This document shows, one piece after another, positions 7,056 through 16,187 of a stretch of 43,864 nucleotides of DNA; position 1 is the stretch's first letter; the number at the start of each line of letters is the position of its first letter. The stretch is from Bacteroidales bacterium. Its GTDB lineage: Bacteria; Bacteroidota; Bacteroidia; Bacteroidales; F082. A program made the position numbers and the translations under genes. The notes below the pieces were generated by a model, which made no database searches, was not told the DNA's origin, and worked only from the letters and a program-made list of their open reading frames with translations. The stretch covers positions 1-43,864 of the forward strand of contig JALNZU010000027.1 in the NCBI GenBank assembly GCA_023229245.1, read 5' to 3'.

Positions 7056-8615
7056 CTATTCACCTGAGAGTGGAATTAGCTTAACTGTCAGCTTAGGTTC
7101 ATCCATATCTTCGTCGAAGGGGAACATAGGTCTGTTGATTCGTTTGTGCCCCAATCGTTTCAGGTCCTGATCAACGCCACCGGGTGTGAGTGCCATCATC
7201 CAGTCGGCCTGCATGGCATAGAGCTCAGGGACAAGGTATCCTATCTTTACGACGACTATGTCCGTTTCTCTTGGGTTGAGTCCAAGACGGGTAAAATCCT
7301 TTTCGTAGTGGTAGGGTTTTCGGTTTTTGGTGATGATCGCTTTAACGCTTCCGGTTTGAACGACTACTTCTGTCCCGGCAGCCGGATCACCCTGTTCAAT
7401 CGCCAATACTTTCCCCTTAAGTTTGATGGGTGGGGCGTAACGATCATCCACCAATGCTCCTACAAATCCTTCTACCGTATTGCCTATCCCGGCTTGTATG
7501 GCTTTTTCTATCAGGTCAGGTCCGGGCAGGGAGGCGTAGATGAGTGAAGGTCCCTCATCCGTTTGAAACTCCGGTCTGGAAAGGATTTCTGTCAGTGTCC
7601 AACTCACATCGCCTGCTCCTCCCGCAGTAGGGTTATCGCCCATATCGCTGATAAAGAAAGGATGTATCTGACTACTTATTGCCTTTCTCAGGCATTCGTC
7701 TAAGCTTGCCGTAGGCGCCACAAACTCAAATTTGTTACGTGCCTGCCAGAATGCGGTAGCTAACTCTTCGGCAGCCTGTGTAACGGCTTGTTTTTCATCG
7801 CCTACCACCATTACTACGCCTTGATTGCGTGGCTCATCGGCCCAGGCATATCCGATCCAAATTCCTGCATCAATGATACCTTCTCGTTGAGTGACAGGCT
7901 CTACCGCTGCATACAGACTTTTAGCCGGTTCGATACGGGTGCTGGTTTTTTCGCCGGGAAGCAGAATGGGTACGGGTATCCATGCTTTATATGCTGGTTT
8001 TCCTTTGCCGCTTTCTAAGCGGTCTAAAAGATTTTCCAACGCACGTTGTTTGGTTTCTAACACATCATCATGAGGTGCCAGACGATAGCATGTGATCAGG
8101 TCGGTGTTTTTGGCTAAACGCTCGCTTACATTTCCATGCAGATCCATAGATGCTGATATAAGCGTCTGATAACCTACCACTTCGCGTATGCGTTCAATGA
8201 AATCAACTTCGGGATCATCAAGTCCGACCACACTCATAGCTCCGTGTATGTCGAAAAAGATACCATCGTAGGGCAGATTTTCCTTCAGCCGTTCCAAGGT
8301 TTCATAGACTAGGTTTTCGTAGGCTTCACGGGTTACTATCCCTCCCGGGATAGCATGTCCGCGCAAGGCAGGAAACCATACAGCCCGTGAACGAATATTG
8401 GAGTCTGGCGACAGAAAAGGATAATAAGAGAACACATCTTCAGCACGTCGTACCCTAAAATCAGCCTCTACCGACTGAGCCGGTGAAAAAGTACTCGATT
8501 CAATAGCCAGGCCGCAGATAGCTACACGAGGAAGAGTAGAATCCTGCTTGTCGGATGAAAGACAAGAAGTAAGAAAAATTACCGCAATTACTAATAAAGT
8601 GTTATACTTTTTCAT
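7056..8615 (-). CDS. M81 (MlrC-like) metallopeptidase-family lipoprotein
   Basis: From the ATG at 8615 the protein is 519 residues and begins with a lipoprotein signal peptide ending in LTSC, so it should be anchored in the cell envelope. A GTG at 8636 is also in frame, but the signal peptide favours the ATG. The body matches the MlrC/DUF1485 family (named for the enzyme that cleaves linearised microcystin peptides). Recognisable parts are an N-terminal ESSTFSP-type segment, YDGIFFDIHGAM with a candidate metal-binding D-x-H, SMDLHGN, and the C-terminal-domain entry motif DMGDNPTAGGAGD. The real substrate is unknown. Length fits the family. It lies between the repeat array and tdh and looks monocistronic. 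Confidence 0.85.
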   Translation of the reverse strand: MKKYNTLLVIAVIFLTSCLSSDKQDSTLPRVAICGLAIESSTFSPAQSVEADFRVRRAEDVFSYYPFLSPDSNIRSRAVWFPALRGHAIPGGIVTREAYENLVYETLERLKENLPYDGIFFDIHGAMSVVGLDDPEVDFIERIREVVGYQTLISASMDLHGNVSERLAKNTDLITCYRLAPHDDVLETKQRALENLLDRLESGKGKPAYKAWIPVPILLPGEKTSTRIEPAKSLYAAVEPVTQREGIIDAGIWIGYAWADEPRNQGVVMVVGDEKQAVTQAAEELATAFWQARNKFEFVAPTASLDECLRKAISSQIHPFFISDMGDNPTAGGAGDVSWTLTEILSRPEFQTDEGPSLIYASLPGPDLIEKAIQAGIGNTVEGFVGALVDDRYAPPIKLKGKVLAIEQGDPAAGTEVVVQTGSVKAIITKNRKPYHYEKDFTRLGLNPRETDIVVVKIGYLVPELYAMQADWMMALTPGGVDQDLKRLGHKRINRPMFPFDEDMDEPKLTVKLIPLSGE

Positions 8616-8863
8616 CGGCTCAATTTTTTGAAACACTTATTTACAAAGCAATTCCATCAGTTTATGCATAGAACCGCTTCTCATTTTCGATAAACTTCGT
8701 TTCGATGGTGAACTGATCCTTACATACAAGGTCTTTGATACAGAATTAACATCTGAAATCTCGCACATATTATTACCAGCTCTTATTTTTTAATAATAAC
8801 TGTAAATCAGGCAGCTACTAAAGTATCGCTACTATTTATGTTTTGATCTCAATCAATTTCCAA
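8616..8863. other. intergenic region between tdh and the M81 gene
   Basis: I see no clear terminator or TAnnTTTG promoter here. A + strand open frame (8632-8793) runs for about 53 codons without a usable start, and it resembles protein-coding sequence in composition. It may be a remnant, but I cannot match it to a family. Confidence 0.3.
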
Positions 8864-9826
8864 TCAGATCAGTCCTTTTTTATGTTTTTCGCCTATCACT
8901 CTAAGCATATCTTTAGTCATTTCGCTGAGGTCCCATTTTGGGTTCCATCCCCATTCTTCTTTAGCGCAGCTATCGTCCATATTGTTAGGCCATGAATCGG
9001 CTATAGCTTGTTTCATGGGGTCCACATTATATTGTAACTCAAATTCGGGTATATGTTTTTTTATTTCGGCTGCAATTATTTCGGGGTCGAAGCTCATGGC
9101 TGTTATATTAAACGAGTTTCGGTGTCTTAATTTTGATGGGTCGGCTTCCATCAGGTCTATAGCCGCATCAATGGCGTCGGGCATATACATCATATCCAGG
9201 AAGGTGCCGGCTTTGAGCGGACTGATAAATTTCTTATTTTTAACAGCTTCGTAGTATATTTCTACTGCATAGTCGGTGGTTCCACCTCCTGGAAGTGTTA
9301 CATTGGAAATAATACCCGGATAACGTACCGAACGTGTATCAACTCCAAAACGTTTGAAATAGTAATCACTCAGCAGCTCACCAGCTACTTTTGACACGCC
9401 ATACATAGTCTGTGGCCGCATAATAGTATCCTGTGGGGTATTATCCAATGGTGTACCGCCACCAAACGCACCTATTGAGCTGGGTGTTGATAGTGCACAG
9501 CCGTATTCACGAGCCACTTCTAAGCAGTTCATCAAGCCGCCTATACCTATATTCCATGCTACTACAGGTTTGCTTTCGCCTACTGCCGATAAAATAGCTG
9601 CCAGATTATAGATAGTATCTATTTTATACTTTTTAACCACTTCTGCTATGCGTTGTGCATCGGTGGCATCCACACGTTCGGAAGGCCCCGATTCAAGCAG
9701 CTCGCCTGTGGGTAAAGTTGAACGATATCCGGCAACTACATTACTGCTGCCATATCTCTTGCGAAGTTCAAGTGTAAGTTCCGACCCTATCTGGCCGACT
9801 GAACCAATTACCAAAATGTTTTTCAT
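8864..9826 (-). CDS. tdh: L-threonine 3-dehydrogenase, SDR (epimerase-like) type
   Basis: The enzyme oxidises L-threonine to 2-amino-3-ketobutyrate with NAD+ in the cytoplasm. From the ATG at 9826 it is 320 residues. An in-frame GTG at 9865 would add 13 residues ahead of the Rossmann strand and is unlikely. The N-terminal NAD-binding motif is GSVGQIG near residue 8. The catalytic short-chain dehydrogenase segment has TPSSIGAFGG followed by YGVSK with the active Tyr and Lys. The sequence resembles the extended-SDR TDHs of Flavobacteria and animals, not the zinc-dependent E. coli type. It is divergent from kbl, which encodes the next step. The shared 250-bp region carries a promoter on each strand. 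Confidence 0.88.
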   Translation of the reverse strand: MKNILVIGSVGQIGSELTLELRKRYGSSNVVAGYRSTLPTGELLESGPSERVDATDAQRIAEVVKKYKIDTIYNLAAILSAVGESKPVVAWNIGIGGLMNCLEVAREYGCALSTPSSIGAFGGGTPLDNTPQDTIMRPQTMYGVSKVAGELLSDYYFKRFGVDTRSVRYPGIISNVTLPGGGTTDYAVEIYYEAVKNKKFISPLKAGTFLDMMYMPDAIDAAIDLMEADPSKLRHRNSFNITAMSFDPEIIAAEIKKHIPEFELQYNVDPMKQAIADSWPNNMDDSCAKEEWGWNPKWDLSEMTKDMLRVIGEKHKKGLI

Positions 9827-9876
9827 GGATGTATCAGAATTAAATTCATTTGTTAAGGGTTTCACACAAAGTGGCG

Positions 9877-9907
9877 CAAATATACAACATTTTACAGAAC
9901 GACAAAA
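9877..9907 (-). promoter_or_regulatory. tdh promoter
   Basis: On the minus strand, TTTTG (9907-9903) is separated by 18 bases from TATATTTG (9884-9877), a good fit to the Bacteroidota -33/-7 pair. The leader to the ATG at 9826 would be about 45 bases. Confidence 0.55.
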
Positions 9908-10018
9908 CTTTTCTTTACTTTTATATACTTGTTAGTCAACGACTTCCTATGATTTATGAAGTCATTGAAAATCACACCCAAATAGTTAAAATATTCACAT
10001 GCTTTCGTTCAAAAAACA

Positions 10019-10026
10019 TATCTTTG
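10019..10026 (+). promoter_or_regulatory. -7 box of kbl
   Basis: TATCTTTG matches TAnnTTTG exactly, about 50 bases before the kbl ATG. No clear -33 TTTG is visible at the expected distance. Confidence 0.5.
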
Positions 10027-10075
10027 CCATACTAAAGAAACATGAACTTTAATTTCAATTTAAAACATTAATTAT

Positions 10076-11269
10076 ATGTACGATCGTCTTCAGGCTCATC
10101 TACAAAAAGAGTTAGCCGACATCCGGGAAGCCGGACTTTATAAGGAAGAAAGAATTATCACAACCCCACAAGGAGCTGTCATCAAAGTTGATACTGGTGC
10201 TGAGGTATTGAACTTTTGTGCGAACAACTATCTTGGTCTCTCAAACAACCCTCAGTTGATCGCAGCTGCCAAAGAGGCATTAGACAGCCATGGACACGGC
10301 CTTTCGTCCGTACGTTTCATATGCGGAACGCAGGATATTCATAAAACTTTAGAAGCTAAAATAGCCGAGTTCTTTGGTACGGAAGATACCATATTATATG
10401 CAGCCTGCTTTGATGCAAACGGAGGTGTTTTTGAGCCTCTGCTTACCGAAGAAGATGCTATTATATCCGATTCGCTGAACCACGCTTCTATCATTGATGG
10501 TGTAAGACTCAGCAAAGCACAGCGGTATCGGTTTGCCAATGCCGATATGGCTGATTTAGAAGAGCAGCTTAAAAAAGCACAGGCACAACGGTTTCGCATC
10601 ATAGTAACCGACGGGGTGTTTTCTATGGACGGCAATGTAGCTCCTATGGATAAGATATACCAATTGGCACAGAAATATGATGCGCTGATCATGGTTGACG
10701 AATGCCATTCGGCCGGTGTGGTAGGCGAGACCGGCAGAGGTGTAACCGAGTTGTTCGATCTGCGTGGAAAGATAGAGATCATCACTGGCACCTTAGGTAA
10801 AGCTTTTGGTGGCGCTATAGGCGGATTCACTACCGGAAAGAAAGAGATCATTGAACTATTACGCCAGCGCTCACGTCCTTATCTGTTCTCCAACTCCTTG
10901 CCTCCGGCAGTGGTTGCGTCCGGCATCAAAATGTTTGACATGATGGCAGAGACCAATGAACTGCAAGACAGATTGCATGAAAATACGGCTTATTTCTTAG
11001 ATAAAATGATACAAGCCGGATTCGATATCAAGCCTACCCGCAGCGCAATCTGTGCCGTAATGTTATACGATGCCAAGCTAAGCCAGGAAATGGCAGACAA
11101 ACTATTGGACGAAGGAATTTATGTGATAGGATTCTATTATCCGGTAGTACCTAAAGGACAAGCACGCATACGTGTTCAGATATCAGCAGCTCACACGCGC
11201 GAACATCTTGACCGGTGTATAACAGCTTTCACTAAGGTAGGTAAGGAAATGGGCGTACTGAAAAACTAA
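10076..11269 (+). CDS. kbl: glycine C-acetyltransferase (2-amino-3-ketobutyrate CoA ligase)
   Basis: This 397-residue PLP enzyme of the alpha-oxoamine synthase family cleaves 2-amino-3-ketobutyrate with CoA to glycine and acetyl-CoA. The PLP lysine is K242 in TGTLGKAFGG. The cofactor-binding DECHSAG starts at D208, and the NHAS motif with the stacking histidine is at about 135-138. N-terminal NFCANNYLGLS (46-56) is typical. Length matches E. coli Kbl. Paired divergently with tdh, it completes the two-step conversion of threonine to glycine. AONS/BioF-type enzymes are close relatives, but the neighbour gene settles the assignment. Confidence 0.93.
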   Translation: MYDRLQAHLQKELADIREAGLYKEERIITTPQGAVIKVDTGAEVLNFCANNYLGLSNNPQLIAAAKEALDSHGHGLSSVRFICGTQDIHKTLEAKIAEFFGTEDTILYAACFDANGGVFEPLLTEEDAIISDSLNHASIIDGVRLSKAQRYRFANADMADLEEQLKKAQAQRFRIIVTDGVFSMDGNVAPMDKIYQLAQKYDALIMVDECHSAGVVGETGRGVTELFDLRGKIEIITGTLGKAFGGAIGGFTTGKKEIIELLRQRSRPYLFSNSLPPAVVASGIKMFDMMAETNELQDRLHENTAYFLDKMIQAGFDIKPTRSAICAVMLYDAKLSQEMADKLLDEGIYVIGFYYPVVPKGQARIRVQISAAHTREHLDRCITAFTKVGKEMGVLKN

Positions 11270-11296
11270 TGTCGCCATAAGATCAATCACATACTC

Positions 11297-11330
11297 AACT
11301 GACGCCCGTAACACAAAACGGGCGTCAGTT
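11297..11330 (+). terminator. hairpin terminator downstream of kbl
   Basis: A perfect 13-bp stem (AACTGACGCCCGT at 11297-11309, complement at 11318-11330) with an 8-base loop lies 27 bases after the kbl stop. The downstream T content is weak, so it may act only partly or in either direction. Confidence 0.65.
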
Positions 11331-11556
11331 GTTATATGGTATCATATCGAACACAACTTTACAATGAACTGATTTCACTGCATTGATACACAATTTATTG
11401 CTGACAATAATCAGAAAGCTGACTATCTCATTTTCTTGCTGAGAAAAATGAATCCGTAACGCCGGGTAGAGCAAATAATCATCCGTGATATTCACCTAAA
11501 ATATTGAGCAAATTCACTTTCCTGGATTGATTATCTGCCACTGCGACAGTCTGCAA
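11331..11556. other. intergenic region downstream of kbl and spmAB
   Basis: Both genes end here. An AT-rich imperfect hairpin at 11428-11451 (TCATTTTCT with AGAAAAATGA) could help terminate the minus-strand spmAB transcript. Nothing else is recognised. Confidence 0.35.
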
Positions 11557-12789
11557 TCAAGCAAAAAACAAATACGCAACAAAAATAGCAGCTATCACTC
11601 CTGCCAGATCGGCAATCAGTCCGGCAGTAATAGCATAGCGTGTTTTTTTGATCCCTACCGATCCAAAATATACCGCTACTATATAAAATGTGGTATCGGC
11701 AGCTCCCTGGAAGACGCACGACAGTCGTCCGGCAAAAGAATCGGCGCCGAACTGTTTCATGGTATCTACCATCATCCCTCTGGCACCTGAGCCGCTAAGC
11801 GGCTTCATAAAAGCGGTGGGTAATGCTTCCACAAAATCCGTATTAAAACCTAAAGCCCCTACCCCCAATCTGATACCATCAGTAAGGAAATCCATAGCAC
11901 CACAAGCTCTGAAAACACCTATACCAACCAATATGGCAACCAAATAGGGAATGATACGGATACTGATATTAAATCCATCTTTTGCTCCATCAATAAATGC
12001 TTCATACACATTGATCCGTTTGATAAGACCTAAAAAGATGAATGCGAAGATTATAGTGAATAAGATCAGATTGCCTGCTACTGAAGAAATCACAGCAACT
12101 TTTTCTTGCGGTAGAGTACTGAAATACCATATGATAGCTGCCACAAAAAGGGTGAAGCTACCCAAATAAACCAGGATAGTGCGGTTGAACAGATTGATCC
12201 TTTGCATCAATGAAACTGCTATGATACCGGTCAGTGTTGAACAAAAAGTAGCTATCAAAATGGGGATGAATACATCCGATGGATCGGCAGCTCCCAACTG
12301 TGCCCTGAACACCATGATACTGACTGGTATGATAGTCAACCCAGAGGCGTTTAGTACTAAAAACATGATCATGGCATTGGAGGCAGTATCCTTCTCGCGG
12401 TTGAGTTCCTGAAGCTGTGTCATCGCTTTCAGGCCTAAGGGAGTAGCTGCATTATCCAGGCCCAACATATTGGCTGCTAAATTCATCATTATAGAGCCGC
12501 TGGCAGGATGTCCCTTAGGTATCTCGGGAAACAAACGACTGAACAAAGGTCCTACAGCCTTAGACAACAGATTGACTACCCCTCCTTTTTCGCCTACCTT
12601 CATCAAGCCCATCCATAAAGTCATCACTCCTGTCAGACCCAACGAAATCTCAAAGCCAGTCTTAGCCATCTCAAAAGTGCTGTTCATCATCTCGGGAAAA
12701 ACAGCCGTATCACCAAGAAATAGCAGGCGAACAAGCCCCACAGCAAAGGCTATGATAAAAAAGGCAACCCAAATATAGTTTAAAACCAT
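11557..12789 (-). CDS. SpmA-SpmB fusion, nucleoside-recognition (Gate) membrane protein
   Basis: The 410-residue protein has about ten hydrophobic helices. Its N-terminal half resembles spore maturation protein SpmA (LGLDNAATPLGLKAM, about 110-125) and its C-terminal half resembles SpmB (GAKDGFNISIRIIPYLVAI and the KPLSGSGARGMM segment). Both belong to the Gate domain family shared with nucleoside transporters and FeoB. Fused forms are common in non-sporulating Bacteroidota. The transported solute, if any, is unknown. A -7 box lies 30 bases upstream of the ATG, so the gene is probably transcribed separately from the operon to its right. Confidence 0.85.
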   Translation of the reverse strand: MVLNYIWVAFFIIAFAVGLVRLLFLGDTAVFPEMMNSTFEMAKTGFEISLGLTGVMTLWMGLMKVGEKGGVVNLLSKAVGPLFSRLFPEIPKGHPASGSIMMNLAANMLGLDNAATPLGLKAMTQLQELNREKDTASNAMIMFLVLNASGLTIIPVSIMVFRAQLGAADPSDVFIPILIATFCSTLTGIIAVSLMQRINLFNRTILVYLGSFTLFVAAIIWYFSTLPQEKVAVISSVAGNLILFTIIFAFIFLGLIKRINVYEAFIDGAKDGFNISIRIIPYLVAILVGIGVFRACGAMDFLTDGIRLGVGALGFNTDFVEALPTAFMKPLSGSGARGMMVDTMKQFGADSFAGRLSCVFQGAADTTFYIVAVYFGSVGIKKTRYAITAGLIADLAGVIAAIFVAYLFFA

Positions 12790-12818
12790 ACCTAACTATG
12801 AATAGTACGTAGCGACAT

Positions 12819-12826
12819 CAAAAATA
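12819..12826 (-). promoter_or_regulatory. possible -7 box of the spmAB gene
   Basis: The minus strand reads TATTTTTG, matching TAnnTTTG, 29 bases before the start codon. No -33 element is evident. Confidence 0.35.
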
Positions 12827-12952
12827 GTATTTTATACCGGGTTGTGCGCTTTTTTTCTGAAAGGGGGCCGTTGCCAGTCTTCATATTTTGACAAGCCAAC
12901 ACCACTTTCTACAGTAATGATAGTAAGCCGTTATCAATAAGAGCGACACTAA

Positions 12953-14323
12953 TTATTTTTTTGTGTGCATGGCTTGTGTCATTTTCATTGAAATCATTTC
13001 AGCAGCTTTTATCAAGGGATAAGCGGCCGGTGAGGCTGTCAGACAAGGATGAGTTCCTATTTGCATTCCTAACAAGTTATTGACTGTCATTCTGTTTTGT
13101 ATGGCTAACCCAATCACATTAGTCAATTCTCCGGCTTCCAGTCCACCTATTACCTCTCCTCCTATAATAACTCCTGAATAGCGAGCAGCAATAAGTTTCA
13201 CAGTTTGTTTATGAGCGTCCGGAATACTGCCAGGGTGGCGATTGATACCTGTAAACATAGCTGAGATGATCTCAATACCTTCTTCTCTGGCACGTTGTTC
13301 GATGACGCCAGCAGTTCCAAAGCCTGTATTTCCAATTGCGGTCGAATAAATGGCTATGGTACCGGAAAAAGTTTTGACCACATGCAGGTTAAACAAATTC
13401 ATTCCGGCTATACGTGCTTCGGCACAAGCGGTGGATGCCAGCATGGTAGGCAGGCGTCTTCGGGTAACAAACCCATGTTTTTGAGCACAGTCGCCTACAG
13501 CAAATACATCTTTAATATCCGTTCTCATATACTCGTCCACAAGTATAAATCCGTCTTCATCTATAGGGATATCAGAGTTTTTTGCCAACACTGTATTTGG
13601 TATGTACCCCATCGAAAGCACTACGGCATCAATATCCATCAAACTTCCGTCTTCAAGTTGAATCTGCGACACCTTGTCGTCACCAATTACTTTGGTGATG
13701 CCCATACCAGTAAGCACGTTCACACCGCGTGTTGTCAGCATATTTTCTATCTCACCGGAGAGCTCCACATCAAAAGCCAGATTCAGGATATGAGGAAGTT
13801 TTTCTATCAGGGTAACTTCAAACCCGCTTTTATTCAGCTCGTCAGAAAGCTCAACCCCGATAAATCCGGCCCCTATCACCGCTATCCTTTTCCTGGTTTT
13901 CAGCTTTTGATGCATCTCATCTAAATACGTCTTATCCTTGGGAATGACAAAAACCCCGTCTAAGTCGGCGCCCTGCAACCATTTTGGCTTCACCGGGATA
14001 GACCCTGTAGCTATTACAAGCTTGTCATACTCAATTTTCTCACCACTCAGAAATTTCACCGACTTAGCCTTGTGATCGATCTCAATCGCTTCGTCAACCA
14101 AGGTTTCTATGTGGTTGTTTGCCATCATAGTGTCAACGGCCATCACATTTTTATTGCTGGTTTCGAGTATTCCGAAAATATAGGGAATACCACAAGGCAC
14201 CATGACGTCTTTTTGTTTTTTGACAAGAATAAACTCCTTGTCAGGCCAGTGTGCCTTGCCGGTGAGGGCAACAACCATCCCTGCGGCACTTCCGCCTATG
14301 ATCAACACATCAGTCTTTTTCAT
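12953..14323 (-). CDS. FAD-dependent pyridine nucleotide-disulfide oxidoreductase (CoA-disulfide reductase / Nox-like)
   Basis: This 456-residue flavoprotein has the FAD-binding GGSAAG at residues 10-15. A single redox cysteine, C44 in MVPCGIPY, is characteristic of the CoA-disulfide reductase/NADH oxidase group. The NAD-binding IGAGFIGVE lies near 150, followed by the second FAD motif VFAVGDCAQ near 275 and a dimerisation domain. It lacks a rhodanese or other extra domain. Family members reduce CoA disulfide, oxygen, sulfur or polysulfide with NAD(P)H. The exact electron acceptor cannot be read here. As the last gene of the metal-cluster operon, 28 bases after cobO, it may supply reducing power to the pathway. 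Confidence 0.85.
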   Translation of the reverse strand: MKKTDVLIIGGSAAGMVVALTGKAHWPDKEFILVKKQKDVMVPCGIPYIFGILETSNKNVMAVDTMMANNHIETLVDEAIEIDHKAKSVKFLSGEKIEYDKLVIATGSIPVKPKWLQGADLDGVFVIPKDKTYLDEMHQKLKTRKRIAVIGAGFIGVELSDELNKSGFEVTLIEKLPHILNLAFDVELSGEIENMLTTRGVNVLTGMGITKVIGDDKVSQIQLEDGSLMDIDAVVLSMGYIPNTVLAKNSDIPIDEDGFILVDEYMRTDIKDVFAVGDCAQKHGFVTRRRLPTMLASTACAEARIAGMNLFNLHVVKTFSGTIAIYSTAIGNTGFGTAGVIEQRAREEGIEIISAMFTGINRHPGSIPDAHKQTVKLIAARYSGVIIGGEVIGGLEAGELTNVIGLAIQNRMTVNNLLGMQIGTHPCLTASPAAYPLIKAAEMISMKMTQAMHTKK

Positions 14324-14351
14324 GTTTTACACTTTTTAATTGATGATTATT

Positions 14352-14855
14352 TTAATATTCGATACCCTTACGGGCTTCTATTCCCTGTTGATAATAATGC
14401 TTCACTTCCTGCATCTCGGTAATCAGATCAGATATTTCGTATAAGGCTTCAGGCGCATAACGCCCGGTCATAACCACTTCTACAGAACCTGGAATTTGTT
14501 GTAAGAAGCGAACAAACTCTTCGGTATTAATCAATTGATAATGCAATGCAATACATATCTCATCAAGTATCAACATATCCGTATCCTGTTCTGACACAAT
14601 TTTTTTTACCTCCCTGAATCCGTGTTGTGCTGCTTTCACATCAGCCGGTTCGGGTTGGTGCATAATGAAACAATCTCTCCCGTATAGCTTGTACGTAATC
14701 CCCGGTATCTTATGCAGTAACTCATGTTCAGAATAGGGCTTCCCTTTGACAAATATGGCTATAAAAACTCTTTTTCCAGCTCCAGCTGCTCTAAGGGCTA
14801 ATCCAAGTGCAGCAGTAGTTTTACCTTTTCCATTGCCTGTATAAAGATGTATCAT
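14352..14855 (-). CDS. cobO: cob(I)yrinic acid a,c-diamide adenosyltransferase
   Basis: The enzyme transfers the adenosyl group of ATP to cob(I)alamin or cobinamide-type corrinoids. From the ATG at 14855 it is 167 residues. A GTG at 14879 would add eight. The P-loop is GNGKGKTTAALG near residues 7-18, VKGKPYSEHELL follows, and the Walker B-like LILDEICIALHY lies near 110. The C-terminal VMTGRYAP is typical of CobO/BtuR. It sits between a NifX-like gene and a flavoprotein gene in the metal-cluster operon, not with other cobalamin genes, and no cobalamin riboswitch is visible. It could serve corrinoid salvage or a related P-loop function. Confidence 0.88.
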   Translation of the reverse strand: MIHLYTGNGKGKTTAALGLALRAAGAGKRVFIAIFVKGKPYSEHELLHKIPGITYKLYGRDCFIMHQPEPADVKAAQHGFREVKKIVSEQDTDMLILDEICIALHYQLINTEEFVRFLQQIPGSVEVVMTGRYAPEALYEISDLITEMQEVKHYYQQGIEARKGIEY

Positions 14856-14894
14856 AGGATGAATAGTTTGGGTGATCACAAAAAAGCGTACACC

Positions 14895-15224
14895 TTATTT
14901 GTTTTGTTCCAAATAATGTTGATAAGCCTTTTGTAGGCTTATGTCATACATTCCGGTGACTATTTGGAGCGACATTTTGTTCAAAGCTTTCATGGCACTA
15001 TCACCTGGACCATTTCCTGTTATCAGCACCTGAGCGCCTGTTTCAAACAGTTTTTGAGCCATAGCAACACCGGCTCCGTGTTCCGCTTGACGTATATCAT
15101 TATTATCGATAGTTTTCAAGGTATCGGTTTCTTCGTCATAGACCATTAAATAAGCTGCTCTGCCAAAGCGAGGGTCTATCAATGCGCTCCAATCAGGAGC
15201 TGTAGCAGTAAATGCGATTTTCAT
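14895..15224 (-). CDS. NifX/NifB-like iron-molybdenum cofactor-binding family protein (1)
   Basis: This 109-residue protein is a single dinitrogenase iron-molybdenum cofactor-type domain. It starts with a short strand (MKIAFTA), then the DPRFGRAAYLMVYD segment typical of the family, and near residue 70 the VLITGNGPGDSAM loop. Family members (NifX, NafY, orange protein) bind metal-sulfur clusters or precursors. It is the third such protein in the operon. It is transcribed after the two MinD-type ATPase genes, with an 84-base gap, and 39 bases before the cobO ATG. Confidence 0.85.
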   Translation of the reverse strand: MKIAFTATAPDWSALIDPRFGRAAYLMVYDEETDTLKTIDNNDIRQAEHGAGVAMAQKLFETGAQVLITGNGPGDSAMKALNKMSLQIVTGMYDISLQKAYQHYLEQNK

Positions 15225-15308
15225 TCGTGTATAGTTTTATAATTTTTAAAAGCTCTTCAATTTTCTTTAACTCATTGAAACTGTTTCACCTTTATCTTAT
15301 TTTTTTGC

Positions 15309-16187
15309 TCAAACAGCTTTCAGTTTTGATTTGGTGTTTTCCCAGATTGATGCCATGAGCTTTTTCATATGTTCGTTGGTTTCTACCACTGCTTTTGCAG
15401 CGGCTATGGCATCGGGGAACGCCTGATCAAAAGGTAATATTCCCAGGAGATCGATCTTTTCTTTTTCAAGATATTGTATTATTTGCTGTACCATCTCTGG
15501 ATGCAGTTCAGCCTTATTGATCAGGCATCCGGCTTTGAGCTTGAATTTTTGCAGCAGTGCTACCAATCTTTTCAAGTCGTGTAAAGCTGCCGTAGAGGGT
15601 TCGGTAACCAATATCACATAAGAAGCACCTGCTAAAGAGGAAATCACCGGACATCCTATACCAGGAGCACCGTCAACGATGATATACTCTTTAGCGGATT
15701 CTGCTGCCATTCGTTTAGCTCTGTTTTTCACTTCGGCGACTAACTTACCTGAATTATCAGCCGCCGGATGCAGGCGGGCATGAGCCATAGGACTTCCAAT
15801 ACGTGTTACTGATTCGAACAAATAGCCCGAATCAGCATCTAACATCTCAATGGCATTATCGGGGCAAACTCTTGCACAATAGCCACACCCTTCACAAAAA
15901 AACGGATCAATAGAATATATACCATCCTTGACTAATACGGCATCAAACTCGCAAACTTCAGCACATTTTCCGCAAGCAGTACAATTGTTTGCATGGATGA
16001 CAGCCGTTTTTCCGCTAAAATATTTTTCTTTCTTACTTCGGTCAGGCTTCAAAAGCAAATGCATATTGGCGGCATCCACATCACAATCGGCTATGACTGA
16101 ATTGTCTTTCTCCAACACGGCAATAGAAGCAGCTACGGTAGTCTTTCCAGTACCTCCTTTACCCGATATGATCACTATCTCAAACAT
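15309..16187 (-). CDS. MinD-superfamily ATPase with inserted 2x[4Fe-4S] ferredoxin domain (B)
   Basis: The 292-residue cytoplasmic protein has a deviant Walker A motif KGGTGKTT at residues 10-17. A ferredoxin insert follows, with two complete CxxCxxCxxxC clusters: C69, C72, C75, C79 and C98, C101, C104, C108. The ATPase fold then resumes with VDGAPGIGCPV near 172-182 and LVTEPSTAALHD. Proteins of this kind occur in pairs in the Desulfovibrio orange-protein loci and are thought to couple ATP hydrolysis to cluster handling. The start codon lies inside the end of the preceding paralogue (8-base overlap), so translation is probably coupled and the two may form a heterodimer. Confidence 0.9.
   Translation of the reverse strand: MFEIVIISGKGGTGKTTVAASIAVLEKDNSVIADCDVDAANMHLLLKPDRSKKEKYFSGKTAVIHANNCTACGKCAEVCEFDAVLVKDGIYSIDPFFCEGCGYCARVCPDNAIEMLDADSGYLFESVTRIGSPMAHARLHPAADNSGKLVAEVKNRAKRMAAESAKEYIIVDGAPGIGCPVISSLAGASYVILVTEPSTAALHDLKRLVALLQKFKLKAGCLINKAELHPEMVQQIIQYLEKEKIDLLGILPFDQAFPDAIAAAKAVVETNEHMKKLMASIWENTKSKLKAV

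Noticed and set aside
10339..10851. 170-codon minus-strand open frame inside kbl
   Set aside because: It is the antisense shadow of a well-conserved PLP enzyme gene.
13295..13924. 209-codon + strand open frame opposite the flavoprotein gene
   Set aside because: It is a shadow of the minus-strand oxidoreductase, which has complete FAD and NAD motifs.
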